Source: Stenotrophomonas sp. MMGLT7 | Lineage (GTDB): Bacteria > Pseudomonadota > Gammaproteobacteria > Xanthomonadales > Xanthomonadaceae | Length of the DNA: 64,000 nt | Reading direction: 5' to 3' | NCBI RefSeq assembly: GCF_021168555.1 | Contig: NZ_JAJOZS010000007.1 | Span: 124,001 to 188,000 of the forward strand | Shown: positions 36,636 to 44,987 of the stretch, in pieces | Layout: each line of letters begins with the position of its first letter | How positions within the stretch are numbered: the stretch's first letter is position 1 | The notes under the pieces: model-generated | Told to the model about the DNA's origin: nothing | Database searches by the model: none | What the model saw: the letters and a program-made list of their open reading frames with translations, nothing else | Translations under genes and position numbers: made by a program

Positions 36636-37061
36636 GTCTGTCTCGATCCGGTCCTGGACGACGATTGCGTGCCTCACCTGGCCGGCAGAATAACCGAGAC
36701 GGACCGATCCCCGGATCGCAGGCGTCGCCCCGAAATCCCACGCCAGGATCGCTGTCGTGCAAACGCCCGGCCATTTCGCCACGGCGCGACACGGTGTGGC
36801 GTGGCGTGGCGCGACACGGCATGCACGACGGATTCCCCTCTGCAGGGCGTCATGCACTCCCGCATGTCTCGCGCTGCGGGGAAAATCGAGGCGACCCGTG
36901 CCACCGCCGCCGCAGGGTGGCCGCTGCGGCTGCACCGTGTAACCTCGTCGATCGCGGCGACCACGCGGCAGGCCTCATGCCTACCAGGGCCGACGCCACA
37001 TCCGGGCACCGGGTACGCCGGCTCGATCCGCAGACCTGTTCGACACGGAGAAACACCGGCA
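36636..37061. other. Divergent intergenic region
   Basis: About 425 bases between the minus-strand ceramidase-like gene and the plus-strand transporter. It contains a short tandem run of GCGACACGG/TGGCGTGGC-type units at 36785-36823. No gene, tRNA or convincing promoter could be recognised. Confidence 0.4.
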
Positions 37062-38030
37062 ATGCAGCTTCGAGACGTCCTGGAAGGCCGCCAGATCGCG
37101 ATCTACTTCTGCACGGTCGCGTTCGCCGCAGCCATTGCGCTGCTGGTGCCCGGGACCACGGTGCTGGAAGCGGCGGTCAACCCGGCCCTGGCACTGATGC
37201 TGTACGCGACCTTCCTGCAGGTGCCGATGGCCGAGTTGCGGCGCGCGTTCGGCCGCTTCCGCTTCCTGGCGGCGCTGCTGGTGGCCAACTTCGTCGTGGT
37301 CCCGCTGCTGGTCGCGGTGCTGCTGCAGTTCCTGCCCGCCGAGCCGATGATCCGCCTGGGCGTACTGCTGGTACTGCTGGCCCCGTGCATCGACTACGTG
37401 GTCACGTTCTCCCACCTCGGTCGCGCCGACGCGCGCCTGCTGCTCGCCGCGACACCGGCCCTGCTCATTGCCCAGATGCTGCTGCTTCCGGGCTACCTGG
37501 GCGCCTTCCTCGGCGCCGATGCCGCGCGGCTGGTCCAGGCCGGGCCTTTCGTGCATGCATTCGCATGGCTGATCCTGGCCCCGCTGCTGCTCGCCGCGCT
37601 CACCCAGCTGTGGGCCGCGAAAAGTGCGGCCGGGTCGCGCGTCACCGCGATGCTCGGGCTGCTGCCGGTACCGGCCACGGCATTGGTGCTGTTCGTGGTG
37701 ATCGCCGCCGTAGTGCCGCAGCTCGGCCCCGCCATCGGCGCCGCCCTGCGCGTCGTTCCGGTCTACCTCGCCTTCGCGGTCGCCGCTCCCCCGCTGGGGT
37801 GGCTGGTGGCGCGGCTGTTCCGGCTGGAGGCCGCCGCGGGGCGCTCGATCGCGTTCAGCGCGGGAACCCGCAACTCGCTGGTGGTGCTGCCGCTGGCGCT
37901 CGCCGTTCCCGGCGCGATCCCCGTCCTGCCCGCGGTCATCGTGACCCAGACGCTGGTGGAGCTGCTGAGCGAACTGGTCTACGTGCGCGCCATCGCCAGG
38001 TTCGGACGCAACGCCGCTGCGACCGCCTAG
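37062..38030 (+). CDS. BASS-superfamily (Acr3/bile-acid symporter-like) transporter
   Basis: Inner-membrane protein of 322 residues with about ten hydrophobic helices. It matches the arsenical-resistance/bile-acid:sodium symporter superfamily: VNPALALMLYATFLQVPMAE, VLLAPCIDYVVTFSHLGRAD and FSAGTRNSLVVLPLALAVP, the last being the conserved discontinuous-helix motif. The Acr3 Cys-containing APC segment is present, but no arsR or arsC neighbours support an arsenic role. The substrate could be another anion. GGAG lies about 14 bases before the ATG, so the ribosome binding site is weak. Confidence 0.78.
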   Translation: MQLRDVLEGRQIAIYFCTVAFAAAIALLVPGTTVLEAAVNPALALMLYATFLQVPMAELRRAFGRFRFLAALLVANFVVVPLLVAVLLQFLPAEPMIRLGVLLVLLAPCIDYVVTFSHLGRADARLLLAATPALLIAQMLLLPGYLGAFLGADAARLVQAGPFVHAFAWLILAPLLLAALTQLWAAKSAAGSRVTAMLGLLPVPATALVLFVVIAAVVPQLGPAIGAALRVVPVYLAFAVAAPPLGWLVARLFRLEAAAGRSIAFSAGTRNSLVVLPLALAVPGAIPVLPAVIVTQTLVELLSELVYVRAIARFGRNAAATA

Positions 38031-38089
38031 CCTACTGGCGTCGCGACGACGCGCACGCCCCGCTGCAAGCGTGGACGGGCGCATCTGGC

Positions 38090-38120
38090 TTGACAGCCAA
38101 ATCCGCGCAATGGCATGATT
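38090..38120 (+). promoter_or_regulatory. Candidate promoter of tRNA-Leu copy 2
   Basis: TTGACA at 38090-38095 and CATGAT at 38115-38120, with a 19-base spacer, 13 bases before the tRNA. The flanks are otherwise unlike those of copy 1. Confidence 0.45.
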
Positions 38121-38133
38121 CTCCTCCTGAGTC

Positions 38134-38220
38134 GCCCAGGTGGCGGAATTGGTAGACGCACTAGCTTCAGGTGCTAGCGGGGGCAACTCCGTGGAGGTTC
38201 GAGTCCTCTCCTGGGCACCA
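38134..38220 (+). tRNA. tRNA-Leu, anticodon CAG (copy 2)
   Basis: Identical, base for base, to the tRNA at 33664-33750, including the encoded CCA and the five preceding Cs and Gs of the acceptor stem. Anticodon CAG. The downstream terminator is also shared, but the upstream flank is not. Confidence 0.97.
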
Positions 38221-38241
38221 TGACTCAAGGCAACGATCCTG

Positions 38242-38265
38242 AAACCCCGCTCCGGCGGGGTTTTT
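38242..38265 (+). terminator. Terminator of tRNA-Leu copy 2
   Basis: AAACCCCGC-TCCG-GCGGGGTTTTT: the same hairpin as after copy 1, 22 bases past the tRNA end. Confidence 0.92.
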
Positions 38266-39108
38266 GGTTCAAGCGGATCGCGCCCGGAAACAATATCGGG
38301 CGAAACGGCAGCAGGTGGTCGGCAAAGCCACTACGCGGACCGCATACGATTCGCGATCGGCAAGGCCATCGCGCGCAAGCAATCCCTCTTTCGAGTCGAC
38401 CGGATTGCTGCCGTGCACCCACGCCTGCCCCGCGCACCGATCGTTTCCTCGCCCCCGGTCCCGTCCGCCCTTGTCGGCGCATGCGCCTTGCCAATCGCCA
38501 TGGCGATTGGACCCATGATTATCTTCTGATTGTTTCCGGCGACACCGGTCCCGATCGATGCGGATACCTGCTGCTCGCTCCTCTGGACCGTGGGTGTTCG
38601 AAGGGATGGCCCGGCAGGCGCCACATGGTGCCGCGCAAGCGCATCGCCCCGTGTGATTTCCCGCATCGCCGAAACCTGCTCAGGACAGATCCGTGCACTC
38701 CACTGGCATATCGGGCCCAGCGGCGGCCCATGGCCGTTCGCCGATGCAGGCCCGACCCCTCCCGTGAATATCCCGCCATTCATCGAAGTAAATGAAGCAT
38801 CTTCACGAAGTCGCTTGACATTAACTTCACGTTAACGTCCTTAAGGTCGAAACCGCAACGTTATTTCCGGATCGGAATCGGAATACGCAAATGCACGCCG
38901 CGCATATCCGGTTTCGGCCCGCGAATCTACTTGCCCCGCCAAGAACCCATTCGAAACGACACCTCTTCATCCGAAGCGGGGCGGGATGCCATTGACTTCA
39001 CTTAATGGGGATGACGAATCACCGCACTGTTCGAATGACGTCATCGCCCGGGAATGTTTTCCGCCCCCTGCAGTACATCCGTTTCCCCGACCCAGAAGGA
39101 TCTACCCC
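38266..39108. other. Long gene-free region upstream of the Csu pilus operon
   Basis: About 840 bases without a convincing gene. It is noticeably less GC-rich toward its 3' end (38770-39060). It contains a perfect 20-base palindrome, CCAATCGCCATGGCGATTGG, at 38491-38510 and a promoter-like site at 38815. A regulatory role for the pilus operon is likely, but no known riboswitch or regulator site was recognised. Confidence 0.45.
38815..38846 (+). promoter_or_regulatory. Candidate promoter of the Csu operon
   Basis: TTGACA at 38815-38820 followed by TTAACTTCACGTTAACG and TCCTTA. The overlapping TTAAC/GTTAAC elements and an upstream TTCACG repeat could form an operator. It lies about 265 bases before the first pilin gene, so the transcript would have a long leader. 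Confidence 0.45.
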
Positions 39109-39663
39109 ATGAATGCAACCCTGAAAATCGCGGGCAGCCTGCTCGCTACCGCCGTCATCGGCTCGATGAGCATTGCCGGTGCCCGTGCCGAAGGCAGCCT
39201 GAACGGCCAGATCGGCGTGCAATTGACCATAGGTGCAGGCTGCACCGTCGCCAATGGCGACACCAGTTCGGGCACCAACGACTGGGGCACCCTGGACTTC
39301 GGCGAGTACGCGGACCTGAGTTCGGTCATCGACGGCGAAGTGCTCGGCAGCAACAACAGCAGTGCGGTCACCATCACCTGCAGCGACGGCCTGACCCCGA
39401 GCCTGACCCTCGACGGCGGCCTGAACGGCGCCGGCAGCCTGCGCAACCTGGCGGCGGGCGGCACCCTGATCCCCTACCGGCTGTACAGCGACTCCGCCCG
39501 CAGCAGCGAGATCACCCTGGACGGCTCGGTCAACCTGATCGGCGACGGCAGCACGCAGAGTCTTCCGGTCTACGGCCGCGTGCTGCCCAGCGACCAGACG
39601 GCCACCCCCGCTCCCGCGGCCGGCACGTATACCGACACGGTCGTCGCCACCATCGCCTGGTAA
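39109..39663 (+). CDS. csuA/B: Csu-type major pilin (spore coat U domain)
   Basis: First structural subunit of an archaic chaperone-usher pilus. The product is 184 residues from the ATG at 39109 with AGAAGGAT upstream. It has a signal peptide cut after GARA, an SCPU domain starting LTIGAGCTVANG, the paired Cys typical of the fold (IGAGC and VTITC), and the C-terminal strand AGTYTDTVVATIAW, which donates to the chaperone or next subunit. Its position first in the operon, after a long leader, suits the abundant shaft subunit. Gene name by analogy with the Acinetobacter csuA/B-A-B-C-D-E operon. Confidence 0.88.
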   Translation: MNATLKIAGSLLATAVIGSMSIAGARAEGSLNGQIGVQLTIGAGCTVANGDTSSGTNDWGTLDFGEYADLSSVIDGEVLGSNNSSAVTITCSDGLTPSLTLDGGLNGAGSLRNLAAGGTLIPYRLYSDSARSSEITLDGSVNLIGDGSTQSLPVYGRVLPSDQTATPAPAAGTYTDTVVATIAW

Positions 39664-39668
39664 CGGCG

Positions 39669-40223
39669 ATGGACCGGCGCTCGCCAGACCGTCGATCCGC
39701 AGCAGTCCCCGCCGGCCGCCTTCTGGCGGCTGGCATCGGCGCCTGCTGTGCGATCGCGGCCCATGCGCAGACCGCAAGCATCGGCATCAGCGCGACGGTG
39801 GAAGCCGCCTGCCAGTCCAGCGCCGGCGATGGCGATGGCAATGGCTCGCTGGACTTCGGCACGCTCGACTTCGGCTCCTACGGCTCGCTGGATTCGGCCA
39901 TCAGCGCGGCCAGCAGCGAAGGTAGCGGCTCGATCAATGTCACCTGCGTCGCCGGCCAGAGCTACGCGATCCTGCTCGATGGCGGCAGCAGCGGCAGTAC
40001 CGCCAACCGCCAGATGGTCGCCCAGTCCGGCAGCGACGCGCGCATCGCCTACAACCTGTTCACCGATCCCGGGCACGCGCAGGTATGGGACGACAGCACC
40101 GGCGTTGCCGCCACCGGCACCGGCAGCGAGCAGGTCCATACCGTCTATGGCCTGGTGCAGGCGCAATCCACGCCGGCGGCCGGGACATACGCGGACACGG
40201 TCAACGTCACCATCAGTTGGTAG
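39669..40223 (+). CDS. csuA: Csu-type minor pilin (spore coat U domain)
   Basis: Second SCPU subunit, 184 residues, starting six bases after the previous stop. It has a signal peptide (LLAAGIGACCAIAAHAQ), an SCPU domain with Cys in VEAACQSS and VTCVAGQ, and the C-terminal donor strand AGTYADTVNVTISW. Weaker similarity to the first pilin and its position suggest an adaptor between shaft and tip. Confidence 0.82.
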   Translation: MDRRSPDRRSAAVPAGRLLAAGIGACCAIAAHAQTASIGISATVEAACQSSAGDGDGNGSLDFGTLDFGSYGSLDSAISAASSEGSGSINVTCVAGQSYAILLDGGSSGSTANRQMVAQSGSDARIAYNLFTDPGHAQVWDDSTGVAATGTGSEQVHTVYGLVQAQSTPAAGTYADTVNVTISW

Positions 40224-40225
40224 CC

Positions 40226-40768
40226 ATGAACGGACGCTCCACGATACGGATATCGCTTGCCGCCGCCCTGCTGGGCAGCGGCGCCGCCCATGCCGAAACC
40301 GTCAGCAGCAGCTTCGCCGTCAACGCCCGCATAGAGACCGGCTGCGCCTTCGGCGCGGGCGGTGGCGCGGGTACCGGCAGCGACCTGGGCGTGCTGGACT
40401 TCGGCCCGGTCACCCTGCCCGACCTGGCGAGCGCGCGGGACGTCGCCAGCAGCGTCGACGCCGGCTCCATCGTGCTCACCTGCACCCAGGGCGCCATGGT
40501 CTCGATCTCGCTGGACTACGGCGTCAACGGCGGAAGCAGCAGCGTGCGCTACCTCGCCCTGGACGGCCAGACCCTGGGCTACCAGCTCTACCGCGATGCC
40601 GCCCGCAGCCAGGTATGGGGGACCGAATCCGACGGGCTGGCGATGACCATCGACGATTTCCCCGCCAGCACGCAGACCTACACGGTGTACGCGCGCCTGC
40701 TGGCACGCGACAGCATGCCCGCCGCAGGCACCTATACCGACACGGTGACGGTGACGCTTTCGTACTGA
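40226..40768 (+). CDS. csuB: Csu-type minor pilin (spore coat U domain)
   Basis: Third SCPU subunit, 180 residues, starting three bases after the previous stop. It has a signal peptide (LAAALLGSGAAHAE), Cys in RIETGCAFG and IVLTCTQGA, and the C-terminal donor strand AGTYTDTVTVTLSY. It corresponds in position to CsuB. Confidence 0.82.
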   Translation: MNGRSTIRISLAAALLGSGAAHAETVSSSFAVNARIETGCAFGAGGGAGTGSDLGVLDFGPVTLPDLASARDVASSVDAGSIVLTCTQGAMVSISLDYGVNGGSSSVRYLALDGQTLGYQLYRDAARSQVWGTESDGLAMTIDDFPASTQTYTVYARLLARDSMPAAGTYTDTVTVTLSY

Positions 40769-40792
40769 TCCAACCCTACGAGGCTACAAGGA

Positions 40793-41569
40793 ATGTCCAG
40801 CCATACCCTCGCCCGCGCGCTCGCGCCGGCATTCGCCCTGATCCTGTCCTTGCTGCCCGCGGCCGCGCAGGCCGCCGGCGCCCTGTTGCTGTGGCCGATC
40901 CACCAGGTGATCGAGTCCGACCAGAAGGGCTCGGCGCTGTGGCTGGAGAACCGCGGCAGGCAGCCGATCTCGCTGCAGGTGCGCATCTTCGACTGGAGCC
41001 AGCAGGACTACCAGGACCTGTACACGGAGCAGCAGCAGGTGCTGGCGAGCCCGCCGTTCGTCACCATCGCCCCGGGCCAGCGGCAGTTGGTCAGGCTGAT
41101 GCGACCCGGCAGCGTGCCCGCCGGCAGCGAGCAGTCGCTGCGGGTGATCGTCGACGAGATCCCGAACCAGGCGCCGCCGTCCAACAGCGTCGGCCTCAAG
41201 TTCCAGATGCGCTATTCGATCCCGCTGTTCCTGCAGGGCGACGGCATCTGGACCAAGCCGCGTGCGAACAGGCCACGGCCGCCGGCGAGCGCATCGCACC
41301 CGGAGCTGCGCTGGCGCCTGGTGAACGAACAGGACGGGCGCTTCCTGGAAGTGCGCAACAGCGGCAAGGTGCATGCGCGCCTGAGCAACGTCGCCTGGCA
41401 CGACGCCGACGGCCGCCGCTTGCCCATGAACGAGGGCCTGCTCGGCTACGTGCTGCCGGGCAGCACCATGCGCTGGCCGCTCAAGCCCGGGCTGCAGCCC
41501 AACGACGGCATGCAGCTGAAGCTGCAGGTCGCCGACAACCAGGCCGCCATCCACGTAGCGCATCAATGA
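40793..41569 (+). CDS. csuC: Csu-type pilus chaperone
   Basis: Periplasmic chaperone (FGL-like archaic type) that caps pilin subunits and delivers them to the usher. The 258-residue product has a signal peptide (FALILSLLPAAAQA), N-terminal domain LLLWPIHQVIESDQKGSALW, the G1/F1 region PPFVTIAPGQRQLVRLMRPG and conserved LRVIVDEIPNQ. AAGGA precedes the ATG. Its stop overlaps the usher start (ATGA). Confidence 0.92.
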   Translation: MSSHTLARALAPAFALILSLLPAAAQAAGALLLWPIHQVIESDQKGSALWLENRGRQPISLQVRIFDWSQQDYQDLYTEQQQVLASPPFVTIAPGQRQLVRLMRPGSVPAGSEQSLRVIVDEIPNQAPPSNSVGLKFQMRYSIPLFLQGDGIWTKPRANRPRPPASASHPELRWRLVNEQDGRFLEVRNSGKVHARLSNVAWHDADGRRLPMNEGLLGYVLPGSTMRWPLKPGLQPNDGMQLKLQVADNQAAIHVAHQ

Positions 41570-43992
41570 GTCCGCCCAACGCCATGGACCGGCCCCTGTC
41601 CGTCGCCCTGAGATGCGCGCTGCTGCTCGGCCAGGGCTGCATCGCCGAGGCGGCGCTCGCCGCCGCCGGGGGCCTTCCGCCCGCGCCCAGGGCGATACCG
41701 CAGATGGACCGGATCGACTACTACCTCACCCTCTCGGTCAACGGCCACAGCGACGGCCAGCTGGTGCCGGTGAGCTGGCGCGACGGCAGCTACCGCGTCG
41801 ATGCCGACGCGCTGCGCCAGCGCCGGGTGCGGGTGCCCGACGGCGTACAGGGGGAGGTCGCGCTCGACAGCCTGCCCGACGTCGCCAGCGAGTACGACGG
41901 CCCCGCGCAGCAGCTGCGGCTGACCGTGCCGTCCTCCTGGCTGCCGCAGCAGAACGTCTCCGGCCAGCCGCTGGTACCGCGCGTGCAGGCACGCAGCTCG
42001 CTGGGCATGCTGTTCAACTACGACATCTACCAGGCCGATTCCGACGCGGCCGGCAACCACACTTCGGCCTGGCTGGAACAGCGCCTGTTCGGGCGCCTGG
42101 GCATGGTCTCCAACAACGGCGTGTACCGCAGCTCGAGCGGCCGCGGCAGCGCGGCCTTCGGCGGCGGCTATGTCCGCTACGACACCACCTGGCGCTACAA
42201 CGACGAGGAACGCATGATCGCCTACCAGGCCGGCGACGTGATCAGCAATTCGCTGACCTGGAGCAGCTCGGTCAGGATCGGCGGCGTGCGCATCGGCCGC
42301 GACTTCTCGGTCCGCCCCGACGTGATCACCTACCCCACCCTGGCGATCGCCGGCGAGAACGGACTGCCGTCGACCGTCGACCTGTTCGTCAACGGCTACC
42401 GCGCCAGCAGCAGCGACCTCGACGCCGGGCCGTTCGTACTGAGCAACGTCCCCTACGTCAGCGGTGCCGGCGAGGCCACCGTGGTCACCACCGATGCGCT
42501 GGGCCGGCAGGTATCCACCAGCGTGCCGTTCTACGTCGCCAACACCCTGCTGCGCGAGGGCCTGAGCGATTTCGACGCCACCTTCGGCGGCCTGCGCACG
42601 CACTACGGGGTACGCGATTTCGGCTACGGCCGCGCCGCGTTCAGCGGCCTGTACCGCTACGGCGCCAGCGACCGGCTGACCTGGTCGGTGCATGGCGAGG
42701 CCAGCGCCGGTTTCGTCCTGGCCGGCGCCGGCGCCGACGTCGGCCTGGGACGCTACGGCATCCTCAGCCTGGCCGCCAGCCGCGGCGACGACGAGACGGG
42801 CGCGGGCAACCAGTACGTGGCCGGCTATTCCTACCGTTCGCGCGCCTTCAGCATCAACCTGCAGCATCGCTACCGCCAGAGCGGATTCGCCGACATCGCC
42901 ACCATCGCCAACGGGCGCGGCTTCGGCACCAGCCGCCGGGCCAGCCAGGCCACGTTCGGATTCTCCCCGTTCGGCATGGGCCGCGGCAGCGCCTCGCTGG
43001 GCTACTACGACATCGTCGCCGGCGACATGACCCGCACCCGCCTGCTCAACATCTCCTACGGCCGCTCGCTGATCGGCGCCAGCAGCGTGCACCTGTCGCT
43101 CAACCGCGACCTGGCGACCGACACCGATACCGCCTACGTGCAGGTGGTGGTGCCGCTGCAGCGCGGGCTGGGCAACGCCAGCCTGGCCCACCGGCGCCCG
43201 TCCACCGGCGGCGGCCGGCAGCAGCTCAACTGGAACCGTGCCGCGCCGCTGCACGGCGGCTGGGGCTGGAACCTCGGCTACGAACTCGGCGGCGGCGACG
43301 ACTACCACCAGGCCAGCGTGGCCTGGCGCGGGCGCTACGTGCAGGCGCAGGCGGGCGTGTACGGCGACGGCGACGACACCCGCTGGGCCGACGTCAGCGG
43401 CGCGCTGGTGTGGATGAACGGCGGGCTGTTCGCGAGCAACCGCATCAACGACGCCTTCGCGCTGGTATCCACCGGCGGCTATGCCGACGTCCCGGTCCGC
43501 TACGAGAACCGGCTGATGGGCTACACCGATCGCAACGGCCACCTGCTGGTGCCTTCGGTCAGCTCCTACTACCCGACCCGGTTCGGCATCGACGCGCTGG
43601 AACTGGACGCGGACGTCAAGGCCGGGCAGGTCGAGCAGCGCATCGCCGTGCGCCAGGGCAGCGGCGCCCTGGTCAGTTTCGACATGGCACCGCTGCTGGC
43701 GGCCAGCGTGGTCCTGCACGACGGCGCCGGTCGGCCGCTGCCGCCCGGGCAGCTGGTCACCCTGCAGCCGGGCGGCCTGCAGACCTACACCGGCCACGAC
43801 GGCCTGGTCTACCTGGAAGACCTGCAGCCGCGCGACAACCGGGTACTGGTGCAGATGCGCGACGGCAGCCGCTGCCGCGCGGCGTTCGACCTGCCGGCGG
43901 GGGCGACCTCGGGCACCCACCGGATCGGGCCGCTGACCTGCGCCGCCGACACCCCCGCCGCTTCGCAACCCGGACAGGACGATCGCCGATGA
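41566..43992 (+). CDS. csuD: Csu-type outer-membrane usher
   Basis: Outer-membrane pore that assembles and anchors the pilus. The 808-residue product has a signal sequence, an N-terminal subunit-recognition domain (MDRIDYYLTLSVNGHSDGQL), a 24-strand barrel with plug (VDLFVNGYRASSSDLDAGPF, GAGEATVVTTDALGRQV) and C-terminal domains (VSFDMAPLLAASVVLHDGAG). The start overlaps csuC and the stop overlaps csuE. It is longer N-terminally by a possible alternative start at Met7. Confidence 0.94.
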   Translation: MSPPNAMDRPLSVALRCALLLGQGCIAEAALAAAGGLPPAPRAIPQMDRIDYYLTLSVNGHSDGQLVPVSWRDGSYRVDADALRQRRVRVPDGVQGEVALDSLPDVASEYDGPAQQLRLTVPSSWLPQQNVSGQPLVPRVQARSSLGMLFNYDIYQADSDAAGNHTSAWLEQRLFGRLGMVSNNGVYRSSSGRGSAAFGGGYVRYDTTWRYNDEERMIAYQAGDVISNSLTWSSSVRIGGVRIGRDFSVRPDVITYPTLAIAGENGLPSTVDLFVNGYRASSSDLDAGPFVLSNVPYVSGAGEATVVTTDALGRQVSTSVPFYVANTLLREGLSDFDATFGGLRTHYGVRDFGYGRAAFSGLYRYGASDRLTWSVHGEASAGFVLAGAGADVGLGRYGILSLAASRGDDETGAGNQYVAGYSYRSRAFSINLQHRYRQSGFADIATIANGRGFGTSRRASQATFGFSPFGMGRGSASLGYYDIVAGDMTRTRLLNISYGRSLIGASSVHLSLNRDLATDTDTAYVQVVVPLQRGLGNASLAHRRPSTGGGRQQLNWNRAAPLHGGWGWNLGYELGGGDDYHQASVAWRGRYVQAQAGVYGDGDDTRWADVSGALVWMNGGLFASNRINDAFALVSTGGYADVPVRYENRLMGYTDRNGHLLVPSVSSYYPTRFGIDALELDADVKAGQVEQRIAVRQGSGALVSFDMAPLLAASVVLHDGAGRPLPPGQLVTLQPGGLQTYTGHDGLVYLEDLQPRDNRVLVQMRDGSRCRAAFDLPAGATSGTHRIGPLTCAADTPAASQPGQDDRR

Positions 43993-44972
43993 CCCACCCG
44001 CCGACCAAGCGCATGCGCAACCTGATCCCGCACTGCCTGCTGCTGCTCGCGCTGTGCGCGCTGTGCCCGCGCGCCTGGTCGCAGGCGTGCAGTGCCAGCA
44101 GCGGCGCGGCCGACTTCGGCAGCATCGACTCGATCAGCCTGTACAACACCGCGCAGACGACCACTGCCGGCTCCGGCTTCACCTGCGACGGCGGCGCGCT
44201 GGTGCTGATCGTGGCCAACCAGTTCTCCGCCAACCTGCTCAGCAGCACCTATGCCCAGGGCGGCCAGCCGCGCATGTACAGCGGCGACAGCGGCGACTAC
44301 GTCGGCTATCGCGTCTATTTGGACGAGGCCTACGCCAACCAGTTGCAGATCGGCGGCAGCTACCAGTGGAGCATCACCTCGATACTGGGACTGCTGGGCC
44401 TGTTCTCCGGGCCGTCGGGCGATGTCCCGCTGTACCTGCGCACCGATGCCCTGCAGAACGTGGCCGCCGGCAGCTACGTCGACAGCCTCGCCCTGCAGTG
44501 GAGCTACAACGTCTGCACGGTGGGCGCGTTGGGAATCTGCCTGGTATCGAGCAGCGGCACGCTCAATGCCGCCGTCGCGGTGAACCTGGTGGTCTCGGAC
44601 ATCTGCGTGGTGGTGGACGCGCCGGACGTGGATTTCGGCAGCGCCATGCTGCCGTCCTCGTTTCCCGGCGTCGAAGGTGCGCTGCAGGTACGCTGCACCA
44701 AGGCCGCCGCCTACAGCGTCGGCCTGACCAGCACCGACGGCAGCGGCGACTGGCGGCAGATGCAGGGCACGGATGCCAACAATGCCGCCTACACGCTGCA
44801 GTACCGGATCTCCCGCTCCGACGGCACGGCGTGGAGCGAGAGCAACGACCTGTCCGACACCGGCACCGGCCTGGCGCAGAGCCTGGGCTATACCGCCATG
44901 ATCGATGCCGAGCAGGGAAACCGGCCGGCCGGCAGCTACAGCGACACGGTGACGGTCACGGTGAGCTATTGA
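43989..44972 (+). CDS. csuE: Csu-type two-domain tip adhesin
   Basis: The last gene of the pilus operon encodes a 327-residue protein with signal peptide (LLLLALCALCPRAWSQ) and two SCPU-like domains. The N-terminal one (ACSASSGAADFGSIDSISLY) lacks a donor strand of the pilin type and is likely the tip-binding domain; it includes hydrophobic loops such as SITSILGLLGLFSG. The C-terminal pilin domain ends in AGSYSDTVTVTVSY. In Acinetobacter, CsuE binds hydrophobic surfaces through such loops. The ATG overlaps the usher stop. Confidence 0.85.
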   Translation: MTHPPTKRMRNLIPHCLLLLALCALCPRAWSQACSASSGAADFGSIDSISLYNTAQTTTAGSGFTCDGGALVLIVANQFSANLLSSTYAQGGQPRMYSGDSGDYVGYRVYLDEAYANQLQIGGSYQWSITSILGLLGLFSGPSGDVPLYLRTDALQNVAAGSYVDSLALQWSYNVCTVGALGICLVSSSGTLNAAVAVNLVVSDICVVVDAPDVDFGSAMLPSSFPGVEGALQVRCTKAAAYSVGLTSTDGSGDWRQMQGTDANNAAYTLQYRISRSDGTAWSESNDLSDTGTGLAQSLGYTAMIDAEQGNRPAGSYSDTVTVTVSY

Positions 44973-44987
44973 GGCGGGCGGCCGGGC

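Noticed and set aside
33664-38220. Genomic island with an integrase between the two tRNA-Leu genes
   Set aside because: No integrase, excisionase or phage gene is present, and the base composition of the genes is like the rest. Only the duplicated tRNA and terminator are certain.
38220-38795. 191-codon ORF after the second tRNA-Leu
   Set aside because: It begins inside the tRNA CCA/terminator region and has no recognisable motif; probably a chance frame in a regulatory region.
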